A stretch of 9,373 nucleotides of DNA, taken from positions 1 to 9,373 of the forward strand of contig JAZNHR010000020.1 in the NCBI GenBank assembly GCA_045577075.1, given 5' to 3'. The notes under the pieces were generated by a model, which was given only the letters and a program-made list of their open reading frames with translations, searched no databases and had not been told where the DNA came from. The stretch is from SIG447 sp045577075. Its GTDB lineage: Bacteria > Bacillota > Clostridia > UMGS1883 > UMGS1540. Of the stretch, positions 1-4,889 are shown piece by piece (within the stretch, counting starts at the first letter, position 1; each line of letters begins with the position of its first letter). The position numbers and the translations under genes were made by a program.

Positions 1-1
1 T

Positions 2-226
2 GACCGCCTTGGCGAAATTGCAGCGGCAATCATCGAACTCCAACCTGGCTCACCCTGCACCGAAGCCGATATTAACGCCTTCTGCGAAACCCTCCCCAGA
101 TATAAACGCCCCCGCAAAATCATTTTTGCCGACGTCCCCCGCAACCCCCCCGGCAAAATCGAAAAGCCGAAGCTTCGCAAAATGTATTGCGGCGAGAGCG
201 TAGTTAAAAAACAGATTGAGAAATAA
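2..226 (+). CDS. AMP-forming acyl-CoA synthetase / ligase, C-terminal end (partial, 5' cut by window)
   Basis: Reading frame 2 is open from the first base to a TAA at 224-226 and gives 74 residues matching the small C-terminal lid domain (AMP-binding_C) of the acyl-adenylate-forming enzyme superfamily. Diagnostic stretches are EIAAAIIEL, then LPRYKRPRKIIF, then PRNPPGKIEKPKLR. The last is the A10 motif, whose Gly-Lys carries the lysine that catalyses adenylation in this family. Members activate a carboxylic acid with ATP and usually pass it to CoA; the substrate cannot be told because the large N-terminal domain lies outside the window. An ATG-started frame overlapping it at 9-203 has no recognisable content. 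The gene ends just before a bidirectional terminator and converges on the next gene. Family assignment is solid; long-chain fatty acid, O-succinylbenzoate or other specificity is open. Confidence 0.85.
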   Translation, partial: DRLGEIAAAIIELQPGSPCTEADINAFCETLPRYKRPRKIIFADVPRNPPGKIEKPKLRKMYCGESVVKKQIEK

Positions 227-228
227 AA

Positions 229-265
229 CAAAAACCGGTGTTTCCGTTGGAAACACCGGTTTTTG
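229..265. terminator. Bidirectional intrinsic terminator between convergent genes
   Basis: A perfect 17-bp inverted repeat (left arm 229-245, right arm 249-265) encloses a 3-base GTT loop. The outer part of each arm is A/T rich (five A then five T), so both strands present a GC-containing stem followed by T residues. It lies 3 bases after the acyl-CoA synthetase stop and about 60 bases beyond the stop of the convergent stalk-domain gene, so it can end both transcripts. Confidence 0.85.
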
Positions 266-324
266 TGGATAACAGAGTATATGTGGTTTTGTTTAAGGGG
301 TGCAAAACAACACATAAATTACAT

Positions 325-1020
325 TTATTCAAAAACGCCGTCCGCAAAGCCGTAATAGGTATTGTTGCCGCAAGTTTCAATTTTCATGTGCATGGCTCCG
401 TTTAACGGTATTGTAATCGTTTTGGTGCCTGCGTCCCACTTTAGCGTTTCTCGGTGCACAGGGGTTCCGTCTAAATAAACGGTTAAATCCGCGTCAACAT
501 TGTTATATTTGCTGTCATCATCTAAAAGTCCAACCTTGAAAGTAACAGAGTTAAACCTTCCGTTTAGATTAAAAAGGGCAGGCTTGTATATTGTGGGACC
601 GCCGTGCAGAACGAAGCCGTTTGTATATTCTGTACCGGACATTGTAAAATAGTTATTTTCTTCCGTTAAATACAGGGTGCCGTTCACTTCGTATGGCTTG
701 CAAACATCCATCCAGTTTTGCGTTTGTCCGGGAACCTTCCCCAAATACACACTTTGTGTTGTTCCGTCCCATGTGACAGATTTGCCAATTGCTTCGCCGA
801 CAGCACGAACAGGAAGATAGGTGGTGCCGTTATAAATAAATGGTTCGACAGTATCTCCGTTAGCATCTTTCGGGTCAATTTTTATGCCGTCAACATAAAT
901 TTTAATGTTTTTATAAATCGCCTCAATTCTCTCTGCACCTGTTTTGGCATAGGCAACCGTGCTGACAAGCAAAGTAGTGCTTAAAACACCGATGACAAAT
1001 CCTTTCAATGTGTTTCTCAA
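325..1020 (-). CDS. Secreted stalk-domain protein with C-terminal NPCBM-like domain
   Basis: The product is a 231-residue exported protein. Residues 1-25 form a signal peptide (basic RNTLK, hydrophobic core, VAYA cleavage site). Residues about 36-95 resemble the copper amine oxidase N-terminal-like 'stalk' domain common in clostridial surface proteins, with NIKIYVDG, then YLPVRAVGEAIG, then VTWDGTTQSVYLG. Residues about 105-231 resemble an NPCBM/NEW2 carbohydrate-binding beta-sandwich (FVLHGGP, FKVGLLDD, LTVYLDG). No catalytic domain is present, so a surface or wall-polysaccharide binding role is inferred. An in-frame ATG at 1038 is a poor start because a GGAGGA ribosome site (1032-1027) lies inside it. 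TTG at 1020-1018 is 6 bases after that site and opens directly into the signal peptide, so TTG was chosen. No convincing promoter was seen between the terminator at 1103 and the start. It may be transcribed by readthrough of the upstream RNA. Confidence 0.8.
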   Translation of the reverse strand: MRNTLKGFVIGVLSTTLLVSTVAYAKTGAERIEAIYKNIKIYVDGIKIDPKDANGDTVEPFIYNGTTYLPVRAVGEAIGKSVTWDGTTQSVYLGKVPGQTQNWMDVCKPYEVNGTLYLTEENNYFTMSGTEYTNGFVLHGGPTIYKPALFNLNGRFNSVTFKVGLLDDDSKYNNVDADLTVYLDGTPVHRETLKWDAGTKTITIPLNGAMHMKIETCGNNTYYGFADGVFE

Positions 1021-1026
1021 AACAAT

Positions 1027-1069
1027 TCCTCCATTCATTTAATTTGCGCACTTAAAACTAAAATGAATG
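1027..1069 (-). promoter_or_regulatory. Ribosome site and adjacent hairpin deciding the TTG start
   Basis: On the minus strand GGAGGA (1032-1027) sits 6 bases before TTG (1020-1018). A 9-bp inverted repeat (arms 1069-1061 and 1040-1032, 20-base loop) ends on the first G of the ribosome site, so the folded leader would partly cover or position it. The TTG start is seen and well supported; a regulatory effect of the hairpin is inference. Confidence 0.5.
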
Positions 1070-1102
1070 AAAGAGCACCCCTATCTAACATTTCATTAAA
1101 AT

Positions 1103-1130
1103 AAAAAATGCGCCAACCGAAGTCGGCGCA
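1103..1130 (-). terminator. UUCG-tetraloop terminator of the candidate small RNA
   Basis: On the minus strand a 9-bp stem (arm 1130-1122 with arm 1117-1109, one G-U pair) is closed by a C(UUCG)G tetraloop. It is followed by six T (1108-1103) and a further T-rich stretch. On the plus strand the hairpin is followed by A residues, so it acts only leftward. Confidence 0.85.
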
Positions 1131-1304
1131 TAAAAAACGCAAACTCCGATTGTCGCTAAACTAACCATATATAGAAAACATTTCTGTGTATCCTAATAGG
1201 CGGAACTTGCATTTTTATCAAATTCAAAATTAGGATACACGAAAAAAGGTATAATATTCCCATTAAACCCAGAAATGATTTTTTACATATTTAGTTAGTT
1301 TAGC
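1103..1304 (-). ncRNA. Candidate ~200-nt long-hairpin small RNA (6S-like shape) or leader RNA
   Basis: This is the main content of the 384-base gene-free stretch 1021-1404. Read on the minus strand, the predicted transcript begins at about 1304, right at an 11-base arm (1304-1294) that pairs perfectly with 1165-1155. Inside it, 1277-1271 pairs with 1185-1179, flanked by an A-run/T-run pairing. A perfect 12-bp stem (1240-1229 with 1197-1186) then closes a 31-base terminal loop. Between the middle and inner stems is a one-sided 30-base bulge (1270-1241). A terminator hairpin follows. A single interrupted rod of ~200 nt, with its own promoter and terminator, recalls 6S RNA, but the known 6S consensus could not be recognised by eye. 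The alternative is a transcription-attenuating leader for the stalk-domain gene, which starts 83 bases after the T-run. No open frame of note lies in it. Confidence 0.5.
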
Positions 1305-1310
1305 ATCATT

Positions 1311-1339
1311 ATAATATCACATTTTTTATGTTTTATCAA
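1311..1339 (-). promoter_or_regulatory. Sigma-A promoter for the candidate small RNA
   Basis: On the minus strand TTGATA (1339-1334) and TATTAT (1316-1311) are separated by exactly 17 bases. Each hexamer differs from consensus at one position. The predicted start, about 7 bases downstream near 1304, coincides with the first base of the closing stem of the hairpin RNA. Confidence 0.65.
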
Positions 1340-1370
1340 TAGAAATTTTAAAAAATAGCGAAATGCACAG

Positions 1371-1401
1371 GAAAAAGGAAACCGCCACAAGTGTGACGGT
1401 T
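1371..1401 (-). terminator. Terminator of the four-helix-bundle gene
   Basis: Just after the stop codon (minus strand) a 10-base arm (1401-1392) pairs with 1389-1380 with one G-U pair and a tiny loop, followed by TCCTTTTTC. It separates this gene from the small RNA promoter that starts about 30 bases further on. Confidence 0.7.
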
Positions 1402-1404
1402 GCG

Positions 1405-1767
1405 TTATTTGAATTTTTTGGCGTTTGCATTGGCGGTGTTTATAGAGGATATGAGCATAACACGAATGCTTGTACATTTAGAGCTAAGAACTTTATATGC
1501 AACTTCATCTATATAATTGGTCTTAAATAGTAATTCTAACCAATAACCGGTTTCGTTCGATTCCTTTAATGCAATTTGAAGTTTTGCGATAAAATCTGCC
1601 GTTCCATGAGCATAGTGTGCTTCGCGAATATTAGCACCAATTGAAGTTCCGCTTCTTCCTATTTGATTAGAAATAATGTTTTCTTTTTTAGCTTTAAGTT
1701 CTTTGACAAGATTTATTATTTCTACTGCGAAATTCATAGATTGAAGAGATAATTTATCTTCACGCAT
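1405..1767 (-). CDS. Four-helix-bundle protein, 23S rRNA intervening-sequence protein (IVP / S23) family
   Basis: The product is a 120-residue, all-helical small protein. The family signatures are visible: KELKAKKENIISNQIGRSG leading into TSIGANIREA (about residues 25-53), then LQIALKESNETGYWLELL (about 65-82). These belong to the family first seen inside 23S rRNA intervening sequences and related to Avd, the accessory protein of diversity-generating retroelements; Avd binds nucleic acid together with a reverse transcriptase. The function of stand-alone members is unknown. No rRNA, reverse transcriptase or variable repeat lies nearby in this window, so no role is assigned. A GTG at 1776-1774 overlaps the ribosome site GGCAGGTG, so the ATG at 1767, 6 bases beyond it, was taken as the start. 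The gene has its own promoter and terminator and an AT-rich composition unlike pnp and its neighbours. It is flanked upstream by a palindrome array, which suggests a transferable cassette. Confidence 0.85.
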   Translation of the reverse strand: MREDKLSLQSMNFAVEIINLVKELKAKKENIISNQIGRSGTSIGANIREAHYAHGTADFIAKLQIALKESNETGYWLELLFKTNYIDEVAYKVLSSKCTSIRVMLISSINTANANAKKFK

Positions 1768-1791
1768 TAAATACACCTGCCTTTACTACCA

Positions 1792-1820
1792 AGTATATCA
1801 CAAAATTCAAGGAATGTAAA
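1792..1820 (-). promoter_or_regulatory. Promoter of the four-helix-bundle gene
   Basis: On the minus strand TTTACA (1820-1815) and TATACT (1797-1792) are spaced by 17 bases, each with five of six consensus bases. Predicted transcription starts near 1785 and leaves a very short leader before GGCAGGTG and the ATG at 1767. The -35 box directly abuts, and shares one base with, the first ATGAAG unit of the neighbouring repeat array. Confidence 0.7.
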
Positions 1821-1991
1821 TGAAGTATTTGCCTATCGACAAATATGAAGTGACGACTACGCCGTCATGAAGCAAATCTGCTTTACAGATTTATGAAGCG
1901 AAGCGTTCCAAAATGTTGCAAAGCAACACTTTATTAGCGAAGCGACTTCATAGCCGTAGGCTGCTTAATGTTCACGAAGGGAACGCTTCAT
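1820..1991. repeat. Array of ATGAAG repeats and nested small palindromes
   Basis: ATGAAG occurs in direct orientation at 1820, 1845, 1867 and 1893 (steps of 25, 22 and 26 bases) and inverted as CTTCAT at 1946 and 1986. Each interval carries a small palindrome: 1827-1831 with 1840-1844; 1851-1855 with 1863-1867; 1874-1880 with 1886-1892 (7 bp); 1914-1919 with 1923-1928 (6 bp, AAA loop); 1952-1955 with 1959-1962. Longer pairings span the array: 1844-1851 with 1945-1952 (8 bp) and 1900-1909 with 1980-1989 (10 bp). No coding content is seen. The design resembles dispersed palindromic repeats of clostridial genomes and REP-like sequences. It lies exactly between the promoter of the four-helix-bundle gene and the tRNA terminator. 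Confidence 0.75.
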
Positions 1992-1993
1992 TG

Positions 1994-2030
1994 AAAAGAC
2001 CGTAGATTCTGATAGAATCTACGGTCTTTT
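1994..2030. terminator. Perfect 16-bp hairpin terminator of the tRNA-Arg gene
   Basis: Arms 1994-2009 and 2015-2030 are perfectly complementary around a 5-base loop, with four A at one end and four T at the other. It begins 2 bases after the tRNA 3' CCA on the minus strand and would end that transcript leftward. It could also stop rightward transcription towards the tRNA. Confidence 0.8.
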
Positions 2031-2031
2031 C

Positions 2032-2106
2032 TGGCGTCCCGGGCAGGAATCGAACCCGCATCAATGGAACCGGAATCCATTACCTTATCCTTTAGGCCAC
2101 CGAGAC
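2032..2106 (-). tRNA. tRNA-Arg (anticodon CCG), with encoded CCA
   Basis: A full cloverleaf can be folded by hand on the minus strand: 7-bp acceptor stem (2106-2100 with 2042-2036, one G-U), D stem GCCT/AGGT, 5-bp anticodon stem ATGGA/TCCAT, 7-base loop TTCCGGT, 5-bp T stem with the TTCGATT loop, discriminator G and encoded CCA (2034-2032). The anticodon CCG (2073-2071) reads the arginine codon CGG. The body is 72 nt without CCA, with a short 4-base variable loop. It is a single tRNA, not part of a cluster within this window. Confidence 0.93.
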
Positions 2107-2115
2107 AACACGACT

Positions 2116-2124
2116 ATTATACCA
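2116..2124 (-). promoter_or_regulatory. Extended -10 promoter of tRNA-Arg
   Basis: On the minus strand TGG-TATAAT (2124-2116) gives a consensus -10 box with a TG extension, 9 bases before the tRNA 5' end. No good -35 hexamer is present at the 17-base distance (TTTTCT at best), consistent with an extended -10 promoter. Confidence 0.65.
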
Positions 2125-2225
2125 CAAATATCCAAAAAAGAAAAGACTTTTTTGAAAAAAATATAAAAAAGCATTTGCCCTGTTTTTCTGTAAACAAAAG
2201 AAACAGGAATTTTTTCACAAAAAGA

Positions 2226-2254
2226 TTGACAAGGCTAAAAAAGTATGGTATTAT
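2226..2254 (+). promoter_or_regulatory. rpsO: Strong sigma-A promoter of rpsO
   Basis: TTGACA (2226-2231, perfect consensus) and TATTAT (2249-2254) are separated by 17 bases, with a TGG extension directly before the -10 box. Predicted start near 2261, leaving a leader of about 84 nt before the rpsO ATG. It is divergent from the tRNA-Arg promoter. The ~100 bases between the two promoters are A-rich and hold only a weak 7-bp hairpin (2179-2207). Confidence 0.85.
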
Positions 2255-2260
2255 ATCAAG

Positions 2261-2344
2261 GATAAACCTGTGGCTTGGCTTTGGGAATAACCGACCCTCG
2301 GCTATGCTGCACGGCGATTATAGCGAAATAGGGAGGTGAAAGAT
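2261..2344 (+). promoter_or_regulatory. Structured rpsO leader, possible S15 autoregulatory site
   Basis: The ~84-nt leader can form a hairpin in which CCCT (2295-2298) pairs with AGGG (2330-2333) and GCTAT (2301-2305) pairs with ATAGC (2320-2324), separated by an asymmetric internal loop. The outer helix uses the first G residues of the ribosome site GGGAGGTG (2331-2338), so folding would reduce ribosome access. S15 is known to repress its own mRNA through leader structures in several bacterial groups. That this leader does so is inference. A GTG inside the ribosome site (2336) is rejected as start in favour of ATG at 2345. Confidence 0.4.
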
Positions 2345-2608
2345 ATGCAGAAAGATGTAAAGAGCGAAATCATCAGCACTTACAAAGTGCACGAAACAGA
2401 TACCGGTTCTCCGGAAGTTCAGGTTGCACTCCTTACCGAGCGCATCAACCACTTAAACGAACATTTGAAGGTTCACAAAAAGGACCATCATTCCAGACGC
2501 GGTCTTCTGATGATGGTTGGTCAGCGCCGTGGTCTTTTGAATTATCTGATGAAGAAAGATATCGAAAGATATCGTGAGCTCATCGCAAAGCTCGGCCTGA
2601 GAAAGTAA
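2345..2608 (+). CDS. rpsO: 30S ribosomal protein S15
   Basis: An 87-residue primary 16S rRNA-binding protein of the small-subunit central domain, which organises the three-way junction of helices 20-22 during assembly. The sequence has the family hallmarks in order: HETDTGSPEVQVALLTERI, then INHLNEHLKVHKKDHHSRRG, then LLMMVGQRRGLLNYL, then RYRELIAKLGLRK. Length matches the usual 87-89 residues. The ATG at 2345 lies 6 bases after GGGAGGTG and gives the expected short N-terminus. An upstream in-frame GTG would add three residues and lies inside the ribosome site. rpsO directly upstream of pnp is a very widespread arrangement. Own strong promoter before it and a strong terminator after it. Confidence 0.97.
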   Translation: MQKDVKSEIISTYKVHETDTGSPEVQVALLTERINHLNEHLKVHKKDHHSRRGLLMMVGQRRGLLNYLMKKDIERYRELIAKLGLRK

Positions 2609-2615
2609 CAAATCG

Positions 2616-2656
2616 GCTTGCCGCAGAGGAAACTTTGCGGCAAGCTTTGTTATTTT
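2616..2656 (+). terminator. rpsO terminator with GAAA tetraloop
   Basis: A 13-bp stem (2616-2628 with 2633-2645, one G-U) is closed by a GAAA tetraloop and followed by TTTGTTATTTT. An outer AACAAA/TTTGTT pairing (2607-2612 with 2646-2651) can extend it back to the stop codon. It separates rpsO from pnp, though readthrough into pnp would fit the lack of an obvious pnp promoter. Confidence 0.85.
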
Positions 2657-2667
2657 ATCAAAGTTTT

Positions 2668-2795
2668 CGGCGCATACTACATGTGCCGGTCGGCTGTCGG
2701 CGGTTTAGCGTTTATATAAGGATTTTTCCATAAAAATTCTTATATAAGTGCTAGACCCGGCGGCCAAAAAATAAATCAGAAACATTATTTTTTGG
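2668..2795 (+). promoter_or_regulatory. pnp leader with three hairpins, the last over the ribosome site
   Basis: Three hairpins follow each other. The first is 2668-2675 with 2681-2688 (8 bp, one G-U, 5-base loop). The second is 2712-2727 with 2732-2747 (16 bp A/T-rich, one G-U, CCAT loop). The third is 2764-2774 with 2785-2795, a perfect 11-bp stem whose right arm contains the first GG of the GGAGG ribosome site (2794-2798). None is followed by a T-run, so they are not terminators. PNPase is known in enterobacteria to repress its own mRNA through an RNase III-cut leader stem. A comparable role here is inference. No clear sigma-A promoter was found in 2660-2760. Confidence 0.45.
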
Positions 2796-2807
2796 AGGTA
2801 AACAAGC

Positions 2808-4889
2808 ATGGAAAAGATTTTTTCTACAACCCTGGCAGGCAGAACCCTGACCTTTGAAACCGGAAAGCTTGCACAGCTTGCAAGCGGTAGCGTTCTCGTA
2901 CGCTACGGCGATACTGCCGTTATGGCAACGGCAACCATGTCTGCAAAGCCGAGAGAAGGCATTGACTTTTTTCCGCTTTCTGTAGACTATGAAGAAAAAC
3001 TGTATGCAGTCGGCAAAATCCCCGGCGGGTTTATTCGCAGAGAAGGCAAGCCTTCCGAAAAGGCAATCCTTGCTTCCCGCGTAATTGACCGCCCCATTCG
3101 CCCCCTGTTCCCGTCTGACCTTCGCAATGACGTAACGGTTATCACCACGGTTATGAGCGTAGAACAGGATAACTCCCCTGAAATTGCCGCGATGATTGGC
3201 GCATCTGCCGCTATCTCTATTTCTGATATTCCTTTCGCAGGCCCTATCGCAGGCGTACAGGTCGGCCTTGTGGATGGCGAAATTATTATTAACCCCACCC
3301 TCGAACAGCGCGCAAAGAGCACGCTTCAGCTGACTGTTGCGGGTACTGCAAATAAAGTAAACATGATTGAAGCCGGTGCCCATGAAGTGCCGGAAGACAT
3401 TATGATGAAGGCAATCCTCGCCGCCCACGAAGAAATCAAGAAGATTTGTGCATTCATTAGCGAAGTCGCTGCTGAAATTGGCAAGCCGAAGCGTGAATAC
3501 CAGCACATCGTGGTGGAAGAATCCCTGTTTGAAGAAATTCGCGCAGAATTCTCTGATAAAGTGAAGGCCGCCCTTGATACAAACGATAAGACCGTTCGTG
3601 ACGAACGCTTAAAGCCCGTTTACGAAGAAGTATACGCAAAGTACGAAGGCACAGATGTTACCCCCGAGGCCATTGACGCTGTAATGTACAAGCTTCAGAA
3701 ATATATTGTTCGCCGCTGGATTCTCGACGAAGGCCGCCGCGTAGACGGCAGAGGTCTCAACGACATTCGTCCCCTCGCCGCCGAAGTTGCCCTTCTTCCG
3801 CGCGTACACGGCTCCGGCCTCTTTACACGCGGCCAGACCCAGGTAATGAGCGTTGTTACCTTGGGCGCTATGGGCGACCAGCAGATGCTCGACGGTATTG
3901 ACACCGAAGAATATAAGAGATACATGCATCACTATAACTTCCCGTCCTACAGCGTAGGCGAAACAAGACCTTCCCGTGGCCCCGGCAGACGTGAAATCGG
4001 TCACGGCGCACTCGCAGAAAGAGCACTCGAACCGGTTATCCCCAGCGAAGAAGAATTCCCCTATGCAATCCGCGTTGTATCCGAAGTTCTTTCTTCCAAC
4101 GGCTCTACCTCGCAGGGTAGCGTTTGCGGCTCCACACTCGCGCTTATGGATGCAGGCGTTCCCATTAAGGCACCCGTTGCCGGTATTTCCTGCGGTCTTG
4201 TAACGGAAGGCGACCGCTTCATTACCATGACCGACATTCAGGGCCTGGAACACTTCTTCGGCGATATGGACTTTAAAGTAGCAGGTACTAAAGACGGTAT
4301 CACTGCCATTCAGGTGGATATTAAGATTGACGGTCTTACACCCGAAATCATTGAACGCGCTCTTATGCAGACAAGAGAAGCACGTATTAAGATTTTAGAC
4401 GAAATCATGCTTCCCTGTATCGGCGAGTCCCGCCCGCAGCTGTCTCCGTACGCACCGAAGATTATGACCATGACCATTGACGTGGATAAAATTCGTGACG
4501 TTATCGGTACAGGCGGTAAGGTTATCCAGAAGATTATTGCTGAAACCGGCGTTAAAATTGATATTGAAGACGACGGCAGAGTATACATCGCCACCATCGA
4601 CCAGGAAGCAGGCGAAAAGGCAATGCGTATTATCAAAGGCATTGTAAGCGACGTAGAGCCCGGTCAGGAATTTACCGGTAAGGTTGTACGTATTATGAAC
4701 TTTGGCGCATTTGTTGAATTCCTGCCCGGCAAAGACGGTCTTGTACACATTTCCAAGCTTGACCGCAAACGTGTCGAGAAGGTAGAGGACGTTGTCCAGA
4801 TTGGCGATACCATTGACGTTCGCGTTATCGAAATTGACAAGATGGGCAGAATCAATCTTGCCAGAGTAATACCGAAAGAAGAAAACTAA
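2808..4889 (+). CDS. pnp: Polyribonucleotide nucleotidyltransferase (PNPase)
   Basis: A 693-residue 3'-to-5' phosphorolytic exoribonuclease that degrades mRNA to nucleoside diphosphates and can add heteropolymeric tails; it acts as a ring-shaped trimer. Domains in order: first RNase PH domain (about 1-210) with VGKIPGGFIRREGKPSE; helical linker; second RNase PH domain (about 310-545) with RRVDGRG, RGQTQVMS, the phosphate-site R394-R395 in GPGRREIGHG, SNGSTSQGSVCGS, and the metal/catalytic stretch KDGITAIQVDIKI; KH domain with the GTGGK loop (567-571); S1 domain (about 619-688) with GKVVRIMNFGAFVEF and DGLVHISKL. Length is typical and nothing key is missing. ATG at 2808 follows GGAGGT by 8 bases. 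The stop TAA is directly followed by the GTG of the next gene. Confidence 0.98.
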   Translation: MEKIFSTTLAGRTLTFETGKLAQLASGSVLVRYGDTAVMATATMSAKPREGIDFFPLSVDYEEKLYAVGKIPGGFIRREGKPSEKAILASRVIDRPIRPLFPSDLRNDVTVITTVMSVEQDNSPEIAAMIGASAAISISDIPFAGPIAGVQVGLVDGEIIINPTLEQRAKSTLQLTVAGTANKVNMIEAGAHEVPEDIMMKAILAAHEEIKKICAFISEVAAEIGKPKREYQHIVVEESLFEEIRAEFSDKVKAALDTNDKTVRDERLKPVYEEVYAKYEGTDVTPEAIDAVMYKLQKYIVRRWILDEGRRVDGRGLNDIRPLAAEVALLPRVHGSGLFTRGQTQVMSVVTLGAMGDQQMLDGIDTEEYKRYMHHYNFPSYSVGETRPSRGPGRREIGHGALAERALEPVIPSEEEFPYAIRVVSEVLSSNGSTSQGSVCGSTLALMDAGVPIKAPVAGISCGLVTEGDRFITMTDIQGLEHFFGDMDFKVAGTKDGITAIQVDIKIDGLTPEIIERALMQTREARIKILDEIMLPCIGESRPQLSPYAPKIMTMTIDVDKIRDVIGTGGKVIQKIIAETGVKIDIEDDGRVYIATIDQEAGEKAMRIIKGIVSDVEPGQEFTGKVVRIMNFGAFVEFLPGKDGLVHISKLDRKRVEKVEDVVQIGDTIDVRVIEIDKMGRINLARVIPKEEN

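Noticed and set aside
1227..1255. Plus-strand promoter at the TATAAT at 1250
   Set aside because: The position 17 bases upstream (AAAATTA region) has no -35 resemblance and no TG extension, and no plus-strand gene follows.
1154..1304. Mobile element (MITE) with 11-bp terminal inverted repeats
   Set aside because: The flanks show no target-site duplication, and the promoter-stem-terminator arrangement on one strand is better explained by an RNA gene.
1820..1991. CRISPR array
   Set aside because: The repeated unit is only 6 bases, the spacing is irregular, the intervals are palindromic and no cas genes are present.
2179..2215. Terminator hairpin before the rpsO promoter
   Set aside because: Only 7 bp of stem with a 15-base loop in A-rich sequence; there is no plus-strand gene upstream for it to terminate, although a T-run follows.
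2064..2339. Plus-strand open frame running through the tRNA and rpsO promoter
   Set aside because: It overlaps a complete tRNA on the other strand and both promoters, and its translation is low-complexity lysine/phenylalanine-rich without family resemblance.
2712..2747. A/T-rich hairpin before pnp as a terminator or as a sigma-A promoter
   Set aside because: No T-run follows the stem, and the TATATAA copies have no acceptable -35 hexamer at 16-18 bases.
2751..4253. Long minus-strand open frames opposite pnp (2751-3506, 3609-4253)
   Set aside because: They are antisense shadows of the strongly codon-biased pnp gene, have no ribosome sites and no recognisable domains.
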